64,000 nt of DNA from Bryum argenteum (GCA_037043015.1 CM073330.1:3621263-3685262); one strand, 5' to 3'; shown: positions 10,202 to 22,526, counted from the first letter of the stretch. Program-made: numbers and translations. Notes: generated from the sequence alone by a model not told the origin.

Positions 10202-12839
10202 TCAGAGCTGAGCATGATGTTCTTCCGAGTCCTTGGGAGTGTGATCGGCAACTTGCGAAGTGTTCTGTAACGTCCATGCTACCGGAACAGCAAATGCAAT
10301 TCCCAAGAGCAACAATGCCCAGTTAAGTAGCAACTCCACTTCGTATGACACCTTCTTGGCGTCCACTTGCCCTGCACATGCCGCACCTGAAGAGGTTTCC
10401 ACAATCGAATTAGCTCCAAAAAATGAATGTAACTATGATGATGTCTTTAAGCTTTCCATTGATGAAAAGAGAATAAGCTGGTTGGGTTAATTGGAAACAT
10501 ACATCATCGATTTGAATGACTATCCCTTACCTTCTGAAATGAATCTATACTAAACTTGAAACAATCGCAGTGACGTATGTTTAACAACTTAATCGTTGAT
10601 GTAAAACGACGAATCGTTGATGTAAAACGAAATTACTGTTGATCATACTAATTTTGAAGTTAGAATGATTTTCTATACAAGGAGAGGCTAATAAGTTTAC
10701 AGATGTTTCAGTTTCATCGACACCAGATCAAAACTCTTTTGAGAAAGAGAAGCCCATATTTGAAGTGATGTTTGAGTTCAAAAGACATTTCTGCTCATCA
10801 TCATCAAGAAAGGCTTGGGGGTGAGCACTTCGGTAATTGGGTTTAAAAACTCAAGCAGGGGCAAGTAGCAAAAGAGGGAGTGATCGTCACTGCACCTGCG
10901 TTTTGCCAGGCCTTGTAAAACCCTGCCATTCGAGCTGCCATAGCCGTTTCATTCGTGAGAGCTCCCATGATCCAGTAGCAATACGTCTGCCACACGGCAT
11001 CAAAGAGTCCATACAGAGTGTACAAAACCACAGGCCCTGCATACCTGAAAAAGCATTTCACACACATTCATCAGCAAAAGCTCTCCCCGGATGCGAAAGC
11101 TCTCCTTTATCATGTATGGGATATCCGATTATTCCTTTGATCAGAGTAATTTCTTGCCTCCTTGAGCTTGCCAGATCAATCTTTTCAGTGATAAGTTTCA
11201 CCGAGGCGCGAGTATAAGTCTTCTGAAACGCGAATCCACCACCCCAGATAGCCATAGTAGCGACAAAAAGAACCATCAATCCAAACAACGCTCGTTTCGA
11301 TCGCTGATACCGAAAATCAAGTAACCTTCCCATGAGACAAGAGCCAAACAGCTGCGCAATCCAGTAAACCACTCCGTTTAACGCTCGTGTTCTTGTGGTG
11401 AACATTCCTCCGCCATTGACAGCATTGAATTGGTACGTGTAGAACCAGTTGGAGGCGAAGAACATCGGAACGAGGCACAGGAGTTGCTTGTTCTTGAACA
11501 GTTGAAGAATCGCCATAGCTTCTGTTGATGGTGTTGCCAGTATTGGTGTTGCCACTGGTCCGTGGATTTGATTTGGAGGGAGTAAAGCGAAGGTGAGGAG
11601 TACCCCTGTTGCCATTATGACCATGAAGGAAATGTAGGTTTGATTTGAGACGTGTGGCTCCCTGTTGTGCCAGTTGAGTGCTAATGAAACTATGGAGCCG
11701 ATGATCGCCCCGCTGTTGAAAATGCTCCAGAATATGCTTATGTATAATCCCTTTTCATTCTCTGATGGGTAGGACATCATTATTGCTCCTTGTGCTGTCC
11801 ATAGCAACCCCGCCCCTACCCCTGCCAAACCAAACAGGACTCTTCTTAGTCACATTTGCAACAATGGGTGCAACAACGGGTCCTCCAATGGAATGAAAAT
11901 GGCCATATTAAGTATCTGCTGAATGAGTGGTTCTATCTGTTTTACTGTCTTGGAAGAATTGTGCATGGAAGAATATGATCAATCACAGCAGAAAAACTTT
12001 CCTTGCAAAATTACCTCCCAAAAACCTCGACTGAATATGCCCGAACTGCATGTTTTGTAAAGGAATAGTACTGGCATTGTTACCTAATGCTGCGCCGCAG
12101 GTGATGACGAAGATGGCGTTGTATGAGAGGTACGACCCAATGTAGAGAATGTAGGTCAAGCCACCGACAAACAGTAATACTCGATGTCCACACAAATTGA
12201 AAAGACCCTGTCAATGTATCCACAACACACACACACACACGATACTTTATCACCCTGACCGTTTTTCATATACTAGTTTGGCCTTCCAACTGAAGTAGAT
12301 CTATCTGATGTTCATTCAATAGTGGTCGACGGTCTCTCTACATTGAAAGCTTATTTTTAACTATCGTTTAAAAAGTGGCATGATTTTGCAAAAGAATGGC
12401 TATCTGTCGAATTCATCGTATATTTATTCAACGTCGACGAAAAATGGTTCTCGTAACCCAATGTTTCTCTACACATCCTTGATGGTGAAATTTGCAGTGT
12501 TCTATTTGAGAGTAAGAAGGCAGGGTCTACATTACCTTATCATTCCAGGTTGAGAAATGAAAAGAAAGGTATCTCTAATGAGCTCAGAATATTCGAGTTA
12601 TGGAAGTAATTAGGTTCATCAGTGAGAGAAACGAAAGGGTTATGAGCAGGTGTTGAGCTTGCCCCGGCCAGAAGCGAGCAGACAGCAAAAGCGACGGCAA
12701 GCGCAGTGTTGGCATTATCAGTGATTGTAGCATCCGCCTTGCCGACCGCCCCGAGTCCATTGAGGGCATTGAACATGCCAGGCAGCAAGAAGCACACCAT
12801 CCCTAATATGATCACTTGTGTCATTGGACTTGCATACAT
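10202..12839 (-). CDS. UNC93-like / DUF895 major-facilitator membrane protein
   Basis: Five exons (12663-12839, 12084-12207, 11158-11821, 10896-11044, 10202-10386) join in phase to 432 codons plus stop. The product is a polytopic membrane protein of the UNC93/DUF895 branch of the major facilitator superfamily, from memory closest to the plant At1g18000 type. Family hallmarks are visible in order: TQVIILGMVCFLLPGMFNAL, NANTALAVAFAV, GVGAGLLWTAQGAIM, YISIFWSIFNSGAIIGS, ASNWFYTYQFNAVNG, RYAGPVVLYTLYGLFDA and LLLNWALLLLGIAFA. The substrate is unknown. Introns 1 and 3 appear to start with GC (GGG|GCAAGC at 12662 and GAG|GCAAGA at 11157); only these sites keep both frame and homology. The start at 12839 is the first in-frame ATG; an upstream exon cannot be excluded. 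Confidence 0.88.
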
Positions 12840-14524
12840 CCTCTTCCATCGCGGTACCTGCTATCGCGCATCAACCATATAAACCTCCTTTAGCATCAAG
12901 AATTTCCACTATTTCAGCAACATCTTCGACACATACAGAGCCTTCTGGTAACATGAAAAGAAAAACACAGAGACTCCTCCTTCCCTTCTTTCGAGGGCCT
13001 TCGAGTGTAATTACTGGAGAATCTTTTTGCTGTTAATCAGACATGAAACTCTTTCTGTTTTCTCATGGTTGTGCAGCAAACCTACAGTCACCAACTTCAA
13101 GCTGAAAAAGAAATGTTCAAACCTCTGAAGCCGGTTGCTGCTGCTGCTGCTCCTCTCTCACCTCCATCTTCTCAGCTACAACCCTACTTTTCTTCTACCC
13201 ATCTCACAGAAAACCTTCGAGCTCTACTTGATTTGCTCTACCAGATTGAAACGTTTGCAAGTAGGGGGACGAGGTTTTAAAAACCTCATTTCCTTTCTGT
13301 ATGCAAAAGCACGAAAGTGATACACTGCTGCCCAGGATCGATGCAGGTGACACATGCTTTTGGCAATGCGTCATGAATTTCCTTGAACAAAGACTTAGGT
13401 TACTGAACCCAACTGATTCATTTTCAATGCTGAAACGAGGTCTTGCAACCTGCAGCATTGAGGTAACTACTCTTTAGTTGTTGATCGAGAAAAGGAGAGA
13501 ATGATGAAAGGGATTGATTTTACATGCAGAAAGGAGGCTGACAAAACGTAGAGAATTGGTTCTCTGTTTTGCATTTTTGGACAATGGATGGCGATGGATT
13601 TGGGAAAGTTGGTGTTCTTTCTCTAGAAGTGAGTCTATTCGTACTTGAAAAGCGTGGGTTGTTGTTCAGAGCTCATGATGTTGCTGACATTGTGCTGTAC
13701 ACGGAGTGCAAGACTGATAATTACCTTCTTTTTAAGGATAACATATAGTTGAGTATGCATGAATCCTTTTTCAAGTATAACTTATGAAGAGCTATGAGAA
13801 CAGGTTTAATCAATAGGAGAGCTCCAAATTGAAGAGAATCTAATTTTCATTTCCCTAATTGGCAGAAAAGAGGGCCTTAGAACTATGTTTATAATAAGGT
13901 AGAAGATGACTTGCACCTCTTGGGGAAAAACTTAAATGTATTCAGTTGGTTGTGATGAGACCCTAGTCTTTATGTAGTTGTATTGTATAAATATAAACTA
14001 AGGACAAAAAAGAAGAACAACAAAGAATAATTGAAATAAAATACAAACTTGATAAGAAGAAAAACTCTAACCTCTACAAGGGTTGTCATTTAAACATGGG
14101 GTTTGAACTTTCTTTCATGATATACTCATCTTATAAAACGTCATCAGTTTTAGATTACTAATCCCTCTCAATCTCAACACTTCAAAATAATAATCAAGAA
14201 AACATATAAAAAAGTTCTTGTTATCTCAAACGAAATACAACCAATCATTTTCTTAACCTCTTTAATCTTTGGTTCTCCCTTCCTCTGACCCATGTGGTGA
14301 CCCCCCAGCAGCCCTAGTGGCTAGTATTTTTTCTTTTTCCACAATGAAAGGATTTTAATGTAAAGATCAATTACACTCCCTCATCGGACATCCGGACACT
14401 AAATGCAATCTAGGTTTCTCCCAAATATGGAGGGAGGCTAATAAAATGACGACGTAGATGCCAAAATTTTAAAAAATGATTTGAAGAGGTCAAAAATGGG
14501 GCCCCACCCTCGTGGGATTGGATT
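12840..14524. other. Spacer upstream of the UNC93-like gene
   Basis: Short open frames occur on both strands near 12900-13460 but lack continuity, recognised motifs or splice-supported extension. A minus-strand frame of 27 codons starting at an ATG near 12953 could be an upstream open reading frame of the transporter transcript. Nothing else recognised. Confidence 0.45.
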
Positions 14525-14840
14525 TAGGTAGAAGCCACACGAGAGGAAAGGCAATTTGTTGAACGAAGTGTATTGATTCAAATCAGCAAGTGGTTGCTAC
14601 ATGAGAGGAAGTATGGGGAGTGGCAACAATGACAAGAAACACCTTTTTAGCTTTGGATTTTGCTTTGGATAATGCTTTGGGATCTACAAGGCAATAAAGT
14701 AACATGACATGGCACAATAGTTGTATTCCAAAATTACGAGGCACTAGTGCTTGGAAGCCCACATTATAAGGAGAAAACAGGAGAAAGAAGGCAAGGTGCC
14801 ATGTTGGAGAAAGTTGCGAAACTTCCTCCCCCTCTTGTGT
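14525..14840 (+). repeat. Dispersed repeat R1, copy 1
   Basis: About 315 bp here align, with many substitutions, to 38750-39065 in the same orientation. Shared anchors include AGAGGAAAGGCAAT, AAGTGGTTGC, ACATGAGAGGAAGTA and GCTTTGGGATCTACA. No terminal repeats or coding capacity were found, so the element class is unknown. Confidence 0.75.
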
Positions 14841-15534
14841 GATTTGGGCCTTAGTGAACGGTCATCTGACAAGCCAATCACGGAGAACAACAACAAGACC
14901 AAGTTTGGGGCTCTCTCACTAACTTACTTCAGAACTTAAAAATGAAGTCACTTTTTTTTTGAATTTTTTTTTTTTTTTTAAAAAAAAATTATTTTATTAT
15001 AGTAATCAATCGATGTATTATGGGAACCATGGCAAGAGAACCTGCCTTGAGAAACCGCGAAAAATGGACTCAGTTTCAATCCAAAAGAGCTTTCTAAACT
15101 TATTCTCCCCTCAGCACACTCCACGTGGCCCTTGCTGACACTAGGATCCCCGCCAATTCTGCCCCCGTGTCGCACTTCGATTGGCACCACCCCTCCACGT
15201 AGGATATACACAAGGTCACACACATCCTCTTTCAAGGATCGAGCCCTGCATTTTCTCGACAATCGATTCACCCAGCTACTGATCAATCAAAGAATCCCAT
15301 TTTCAGTTGAATAGTAGACCCATTTCCAGCTCAATAGAGTTATCCGTAAAGAAGTCCTCCCTTTAAGGGGACTATAATTTAGGGGATGCTCTAAAACCCC
15401 TTATTTGAGGGTAAACGAAAAGAGTTCTTATTGGGGGTCCTATAATCACTCATGTTTTTTTAGATTTAAGATTCTCCCTGCCTACTACCTACTATCTACC
15501 TATTAGCTATAAAAACCCTACCTAGTAGCTACAG
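14841..15534. other. Spacer with poly-T/poly-A tract
   Basis: A 45-bp oligo-T/oligo-A tract lies at about 14950-14995. No gene is recognised. A CTATAAAAACCC-type start of the following satellite appears at 15500-15535. Confidence 0.5.
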
Positions 15535-15700
15535 ATATTTTACCTATTAGCTATAGATACCCTACTTGAGTGTTATAGATACCCTACTTGAGTGTTATAG
15601 ATACCCTATTTGAGTGTTATAGATACCCTACTTGAGTGTTACAAATACCCTACTTGAGTGCTACACCTACTTAGGTCCTATAGATACCCTACCTATTGGA
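15535..15700. repeat. 22-bp tandem repeat
   Basis: The unit ATAGATACCCTACTTGAGTG plus TT is repeated about six times with a strict 22-bp period (starts 15553, 15575, 15597, 15619 and on), decaying at both ends. Confidence 0.9.
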
Positions 15701-15707
15701 TATGCTT

Positions 15708-15749
15708 GAAAAATAATTGAGGAAGGATATCCTTCCTCAATTATTTTTC
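15708..15749. repeat. Perfect 42-bp palindrome
   Basis: Each arm of 21 bp is the exact complement of the other with no loop, centred on GGATATCC. It directly precedes a polypyrimidine repeat (CCTCCTCCTTCCC units, 15755-15805). Confidence 0.95.
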
Positions 15750-17432
15750 TTGTCCCTCCTCCTTCCCCCTCCTCCTTCCCCCTCCTCCTTCCCCCTCCTC
15801 CTTCTCTCTTTGTGTGTTCTTGTACTTCATGCTTTTTCATGCTCTGAGTGTTTCTAAAATTGCTACTCTTAGTGGTTTTTAATGTGACTTAGCATTACTA
15901 CTGTTACTACTTAGTGTTGCTTTACCACTACTACTATAACTTAGAGTTAATGTTTTAAATGCTACTTCTACTACTTCTACCACTTAGCGTTGATGTTTAT
16001 GAAGGCTACTTTTGCGAACCACTCAGCGTTACTACTTCACACTATTACTTCATGGTATTATTTTAATGCCACATACTATTGTTATTGGTAGTACTTACTA
16101 TGAATTAATGAAACTACGTTGTTATGCTGTGTTATTAGTTGCTACTACTATATTAGTTGCCATTTAGTATTATTATTAGTAATACGCTATGTTATTAACT
16201 TATTATTGGTAGTACGTTCTTACGCTGTGTTACTACTATGTTAATTGTTTTTATGTTAATTATGTTACTATGTTAATTACTACTATATTACTACTGTATT
16301 AGTTATTATTATGTTACTATATTGGATGATTTCAATCATATTTTAACATCATTTGTTTTTTGTTTTCAGATTTCAAGTAATCTATACTCTTACTAAGTAT
16401 TATTTTATTCTTATCAAGCATTACTTCGACTATTTATATATTACAAAGTGGAGTCTTACAAATCGAAGTCTTCAAAACTTCTCAATAAATATATCAGGTA
16501 TAAAAATGCAAACATATACACTTAGTTAGATTTATCAGTGAAATAACAGCTTGAGAATTAATTATTCAAATGCGCTAATTCACTTATAAATCAAAAAGAA
16601 TTATATACTTCGTTCATGTTATACTTATAAGAATTAATCTCAATATTTTTTACTTTGAATATTTATTTCTGAGTTATATTTTAAAATTATGATTGCACTG
16701 AAAGTATTAAAAATAAAGATCAAGAAAACCTAAGATATTTTTAACATAAGCCATGAATTTGTCTGTGAAAGACTTATATTTGAAACATTTTTCTTTTATA
16801 AATTTTTTGGTATTTTCACTTATTCAATTGAAGATGTATGGATGGATTTGAGTGCAAGGGGTCTAGTTTGGGACTATTTTCCTTTGTAATTTTTTGGTAG
16901 TTTTCACCAATGCAAGGCTACTATATGAGCCAAAATATTTTTTTGATGAACCTTTTTGGTATAATATGAATTTTAATATGAAAATGAACAACTCTTTTGT
17001 TGGTAATTTTTTTGATTGCAAATTTTATGTTGGTAGTATTTTTACTTCGAAGTGAAAATGATAACTTTTTTTACCCTGTTATGCACACCATAACGTTATG
17101 ATCTTCCAATCTATAAGGTCCTATGAGTTAGGTTTTGGTCCACATAATCTACATGAAGTTTTTTACAAGTTTGTACAATTAAGATATAAAGTACGTATCG
17201 TTTTTATTCATCTATGTCACTATTTTAAAAATGAGTTTCTGGCTAAAAATACCCCAAGGATTTATAGAGGATAAGTTTTCATTTGCATAAAGTAGACTGT
17301 ATCTTTCAAAAAATACCCAAAATAAAGTTTTGATTTAACTTCGAAAATTCTAATTTTACACATGGTGAAGATTCAATGGTAGAAATTTTTAGTAACAATA
17401 CAAGTGGTGTAGCTAGATTTAAAATCCTATGG

Positions 17433-18330
17433 TTAACCCCTAAGCGGGCCAAATGTCAAAAAACGGCATTATGGATGATCGTAGCAACTTTTAGAGACCC
17501 ATAACTTTTTCATCTAGAGTTTGTTTTAGATGAAATCATTTGGCTTAGGTCCCAAATCAAGTCTAAGTTATGTGGAAAAAACTAATGACAACTTTTGTTT
17601 TGTTTCTTAGGTTGGACTATAATTTGAGTCTAATTATAGTGGTAGAAATCTAAAATTCATCCAAGATGTGAGGTAAACATAGTATGCATTTTGATTCATC
17701 ATCCAAACTTTGTTTTGGATGAAATTTGTTGAATTGGATTCCAAATGAAGTCTACTTTTTTGTGGTGAAAGCCTTATTCTAATTCAAAATGTTGAAAATT
17801 TTGGCATGCTCTCTTGTGTCGGTTTCATTGGTTTCTGTTATTTGATACATATGAGATGTTTTACTATTCTAATCCTTTATTTTGAATCAAGAATTTTTTT
17901 TTCGTGAAATTTTTTAACATAGATGTAATCTTAGGATACTTTCCAACAACTTTCTAGTTAGAAGTTTTTTGATTTGTACGGTTGAGATTTAACCCCTAAA
18001 GATCCTTGATACAAAATTGTCTAAATCATCAAAAAGAACCTTCTTCTACTTCAAGCCCAAAAAAATTCAATCTAAGCATTAATTAGAAGATCCAACCGTA
18101 GGATCTTGAAGCTAACTTAACCCTTTACTCTAGTAACAAATTTGAACCGTTAATTTTTCTCCAATTTTGAGATTATAATGGTCAAAGTTGGCTGAAATTT
18201 TTCCCTGCGGAAATCCCAAAAAGCCATTTCGGCTTTCTTGGATCTTTAGGGGTTAAAATACTTGCCTTCATTTTCATCTATGACACTTTTTTTAAAATTG
18301 GTTTTTTGTTAAAAATAGCCAAGGGCATTC
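17433..18330. mobile_element. TTAA-type element, copy C1, interrupted and 3'-degraded
   Basis: It starts TTAACCCCTAAGCGGGCC and follows the element at 28867 over several hundred bases (shared AATGTC-AAAAACG, AGGTNCCAAATCAAGTCTA and TTTGTACGGTTGAGAT). It is split by copy C2 (17989-18256). Its right end, after AAAAATAGCC-AAGGGCATT, has lost the GGGGTTAA terminus. Non-coding. Confidence 0.75.
17989..18256. mobile_element. TTAA-type MITE, copy C2 (268 bp), nested
   Basis: The ends TTAACCCCTAAAGATCC and its exact complement are intact. The copy is inserted in C1 between GGTTGAGAT and the homologue of TAGCTTCTC. The related element at 28867 has a single TTAA at this spot, so the insertion duplicated TTAA. 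Confidence 0.88.
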
Positions 18331-18529
18331 ATACTCCAGCCATGAATAACTGTCAAATTAATAATTTTTGATTGTAGTAGTAGCCATTGGTATAATTTCT
18401 TGTCTAAAATGAAAATGGTATTATTTTGTAATTTAATTTGTAAAGTAAGACTTTAATAGATTATTTACATCCAATTTTATGACATTTTTTTTGTATTTTT
18501 GTAGATATATATTTTTCCAACTCTAAGTC

Positions 18530-19702
18530 ATGGCGGATAGTGACCTTTCGGACAGTGATTTCTATGGATCTGAAAGTAGTGATGAAGACTTGGGAGATAT
18601 GAATGAAGATATCAAGATGATGTTTCATTCTATGGTTGGAGTAGCAAACGCCCACCATTTGTTCAACAACAACGAATGGGATGATAATGGGCAACAATCG
18701 GTTAATCCACAAGTGGGACTCCGGGACTTACTAGCATGGTTAAAGGAAACTCCAGCCATGTTCAAGACTATCACAAACTTTTCTTTGCGAGAGTTTGAAG
18801 AACTTTGCACTTTGGTTTGTCCCTTAATTGCAGGAAATGCAAGATCCACGGGTGAGCCTCAAATTAGAAGGGGACGTCCTTCTAAGCTAAGCCCTGAGCA
18901 AAGGCTTCTTAATTTCATTTGGTACATGAAGTGTGACAATGTCACAACTTATGATTCTTATCATTGGAATTGGGCCGCTAGCTCAGTGTGTGACGACGCT
19001 ATTTTTGTAGCCTCGTGTGTATGTGAGGCAATCTCACATGAGATTAGATGGCCAAATTCCAATGAAAGGCAAGTCTTGGGTAGAACCCTTAGACATTTTC
19101 AAGGATGCATTGGCTTCATCGACGGGACATTGGTGGAAATTCGGAGGCCTTGGCAAAATCAAATCATGCTAAATGGTTTAATGGCAGGAAAAAAATGTAT
19201 TGTATGAACAATATGGTCGTTGTTGATCACAATGGATTATTCATTCATGTTAGTCCTGGATACCCTGGATCATATCATGATGTGAATATCCTTCGACAAT
19301 CAGCGTTGTATGATGCGGTGGAGCAAATGACTTTCGTAGAATGATTACGTTCGCGAATCATCGCTTGGTGATCGTGGTTATAGTGGTGAGGATATGTTAA
19401 TCATGGAAAACTTGCGATCGAGGATTCTGGGAAGGTGCGAATGCGGGGATTGTGAAGGCGTATAACAAGATCGTCTGGGTTATAGAAAGACGTGTTGAAT
19501 GGGGTATTGGTGGTGCCAAACGAGAAATGGAGACGCCTTTATGAAACGATATGATCTTGCAATCGCCCAAATTGATGATTTTTTCATATCATGTTGTTTG
19601 ATGACCAATTTCATTCAAAGAAGGAGAATGAGCGATGTTGAAGAAATTATTGGAGGAAGAAACTACGATGTTGATGCTCATGGATGGGATGGAGATTACT
19701 AA
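18530..19702 (+). pseudogene. Harbinger-type (HARBI1-like) DDE transposase, frameshifted
   Basis: The frame opens with an acidic leader (MADSDLSDSDFYGSES) and carries a typical HARBI1-like nuclease. GCIGFIDGT holds the first catalytic Asp, PGSYHDVN the second Asp, and RRVEWGIGG the Glu. It ends with the family tail LLTNFIQRRRM-like and HGWDGDY. The reading frame changes near 19165 (one base missing before HAKWFNGRKK), again between 19340 and 19450, and near 19525. At least three frameshifts break the gene, so no active enzyme can be made. Its likely partner, a Myb-like protein, lies downstream on the other strand, the usual two-gene arrangement of Harbinger elements. Confidence 0.92.
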
Positions 19703-19909
19703 TTTTGTATTGGGTGTTTAGTAGATATTATATAACATATCTTGGTTTTACGATGTATGTATGCGATTGATTTAGAACTACCTTTCCCATGAAGCTTTTG
19801 ATCCCATGACTTTAAACTAAACTTAAAAATCTATGAAACAATAGTTTGTAGACACTATACAATCATATCCAATTATTTACAATTAACTTACATTAAGTAT
19901 ATTATGTAT

Positions 19910-19913
<4 letters not shown>

Positions 19914-19967
<54 letters not shown>
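19914..19967. repeat. (TA)n microsatellite
   Basis: About 27 uninterrupted AT dinucleotides lie between the two Harbinger genes. The flanking 19703-20500 is AT-rich with no gene seen. Confidence 0.95.
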
Positions 19968-19971
<4 letters not shown>

Positions 19972-20503
19972 CTTTAAATTTATAACCTCATAATCTCAAG
20001 TAAAAGTAAGCATATAATTTTTATTTATAATTTCTAAGTGCAAGAATAAAATTTAAAATTATCAAGTAATACTAAAATTATAATATAATTTAATAAAAAT
20101 ATTGTAAAGTAAAAATCGATAACAAATCTACCTATAAATTTCTTTTTGTTGAAATATATGATCCTTTATAATACTTTTGGGTAAATTGAACGCACCCAAC
20201 CAATTAGGTTTAGAGCTGTACTTTTTACCCTAAGTATTAATTTATGTTCTTTTGTTTTACTTTTGGTTTTTAAAAATATTTTTAATATTTTTATAATAAT
20301 AATAGTTGATACTTATAGATAAATCAAACACACCAAATCGATTAAGTTAAAGCTAGATTTTCCACCTTAAATATTAATTTATTTAATTTAGTTTTACTTT
20401 TTTATTTGTATTTATAATAATAATTTGTTTAATTTTACTCATGATTAATTATTATTCCAAGTTTTTTAAAAATAATAAAATAATCATACATAAATATAAA
20501 CAC

Positions 20504-20535
20504 TTAAAGATAAAGATAAAGATAAAGATAAAGAT
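20504..20535. repeat. (AAAGAT)n microsatellite
   Basis: Five tandem copies of the hexamer AAAGAT lie just past the 3' end of the Myb-like gene. Confidence 0.9.
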
Positions 20536-20560
20536 TTTCTTTGTTTAAAAACAAAGTAAA

Positions 20561-21429
20561 TCAAGTAGAACTTAGAATTTTTTGCATTTCAATTTTAAAT
20601 TCCGAAGGGCTGTAAAATCCTTCATCCCTAAGTTTGAAGAGGTCATTGATCCTCATGGATCTATCCTTAGCCCCAAACATACTACATCGTTTTTTCTCTG
20701 ATTCCATTTTTAATTGAATCAAAGAATCTCTATGATCTTCTCCTCTAGCATAAGTTTTGGCCATAGAAGATATACCCTCCGCCGTTTCAGCTAAAATAGA
20801 GGTTTTACTTCTTTTTCTATCTACACTACTATCCCCACTATTTTCTTTTATAGATGAATTACCACTTGGTGATAATTCTTCTACAATTTCATGTCTTCTT
20901 TTTAAAGTATTTCGCTTGGCATGTCCATCCGTCTTCTTCAATTTCTCCAAGAAATCTTCAGGTTGGAGAACGGCTTTCTCACTGTTCTCCAAGTTAGATG
21001 TTCCCGTGTTCAATTCTCCCAATGTAGATCTAAGTCGATCCTTTAGTGTATCCTCCTTGAACGTACATGCTGGATGTTCCTTCTTGAAATCTGCATAAAT
21101 CAATTTCCATACTAGTGAGGGAATAACCTGGGTAGCCGCTTTTTTCCTACCAAGACAATATTCATTAAAGTGCTTGTGATAACTAGAAACCAAACAACTC
21201 AAATAAGTACTATCAATCAAAAAAGATCCAGATCTAGATGTAAGAGTCTTCCCTTTTTTGTTGTTAATTGTTGGAGGGGAGTTGATTGTGTTGTTGAGGT
21301 AGGAGTTATTGGAGTTGGAGGTGCTATTGGGATGCAATCTTCTTCTTCTTCCTCAATTCTCCTTAGGACAGGGTTGAACTCCCATTCCCAATCAAGAGGA
21401 GGAAGATCTAAAGTAGATAGATCCATCAT
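20561..21429 (-). pseudogene. Harbinger-associated Myb/SANT-like protein, one frameshift
   Basis: A minus-strand frame begins at ATG 21429 (MMDLSTLDLPPLDWEWEF) and runs to TTKKG near 21255. It then continues in another frame from KTLTSRSGSFLIDSTYL to the stop at 20561. The change falls in a run of six T on the plus strand, so a one-base indel is likely. The part SYHKHFNEYCLGRKKAATQV with VWKLIYADFKKEHP resembles the trihelix/Myb-like second protein of plant PIF/Harbinger transposons, which guides the transposase to DNA. The C-terminal half is charged (KRRHEIVEE, RKRSK) and ends with a helical RDEGFYSPSEF motif. The assignment rests on context plus this pattern. Confidence 0.7.
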
Positions 21430-21474
21430 AGATTTAACACGCACTAACAGTAGCAAAACAAAGTTTTTAGATCT

Positions 21475-21730
21475 AACACAAATGCAAAACCAAGATCTAA
21501 GAGAGATGTAAAACCAAGATTTTAGATCAAACACAGATGCAAAATCAAGTTTTTAGATCAAACACTAATGCAAAATCTAATTTTTAGATCAAACACCAAC
21601 ACAAATGCAAAACCAACACGAATGCAAAACCAAGTTTTTAGATCTAACACAACTAACTTCCTAGATTCAACACAAATGCAAAACTAAGTTTTTGGATTTA
21701 TCACAACACAGATGCAAAACTAAGAGAGGG
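21475..21730. repeat. AACACAAATGCAAAACCAAG tandem repeats
   Basis: About seven diverged units of 30-45 bp, with AACACAAATGCAAAA and AAGTTTTTAGATC cores, lie just upstream of the Myb-like gene. They may be subterminal repeats of the Harbinger element. I could not define its terminal inverted repeats: the GTTTGTTTGAACACC-like motif near 21850 (minus strand) has no clear partner on the left. Confidence 0.7.
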
Positions 21731-21759
21731 AGAAAGAAGAAAAGAGAGACAATTTATTG

Positions 21760-22526
21760 AGAGGAGGGAGGTCACCTCTCATTCCCCTCCCATGTTTTCC
21801 TCCTTTGATTCCTCCTTAAGTTACGGCTCCTTAACTTACGGCTTGGTGTTCAAACAAACTCACCCAAAACTCATTTTAGCCTAAAATTAACTGTAAAACT
21901 AGTTTTTCATTTGTACTAATGTTAGGACAATTAAGAATTAGTAAGCAAGGCTTGGCAACCCTTAGTTTTCTAAAACTAAGGGTAAAACCACAGTTTGAAC
22001 CTTCTTTACGGATAACTCTATTGTCAAAACAACCCATTTCCAAACTTCGAAGATCTAGCAAAGTGGTCGGTAAGCAGCTTCGAAGATCTAGCACCTCAAA
22101 GGTGATTCATTTCCTGCAATTTCTGGTTCCATTCTCATCTGTTAGCGGTCCGCGCGGCATATGGCTGGAGAGCGGAAGCTGTGATTGCAACGATCTGCCT
22201 CGTTTTCAATGTGAGTGACGCGATCGATTGCCCCTTTTTCACGAGGATTCGTGATCCAGTTTCGTTTGTCGAGATTTTAGGTTTATGGGTGATAGCTCTT
22301 ATTCTTTCTGCTAAGTTAGTGCTTTCATCTTAAGCTGAATGTGTAAAGAGTGTGCTGCATTCAATGATACTGTGGCAAGATGAACATGTGCCCTGATTTT
22401 TGTTGCGATTCGTCTTTAGAATAGTGGCGGGTTGTTGACTGATGGAAATGGGTTCCGGATGGACCTGTTCTTTTTGAGTATTAAAGATGAGTTTTGTGTG
22501 CAGGTGCCTTTGAGCTGGTCACTCAC
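21760..22526 (+). other. Upstream region and probable 5' UTR of the lipase gene
   Basis: A hairpin CCCTTAGTTTT-CT-AAAACTAAGGG lies at about 21957-21982. CTTCGAAGATCTAGCA occurs twice (about 22037 and 22078). A likely non-coding first exon ends with TTCAAT|GTGAGT at about 22211, and the next exon opens after TGTGCAG at 22503, 24 bp before the start codon. Confidence 0.5.

Noticed and set aside
12818-13320. Small plus-strand frames upstream of the UNC93-like gene
   Set aside because: Low complexity or antisense to the transporter leader; no motifs or splice support.
15350-21950. Definite ends of the Harbinger element
   Set aside because: A GTTTGTTTGAACACC-like right end near 21850 has no convincing partner between 14900 and 18500, so the limits are left open.
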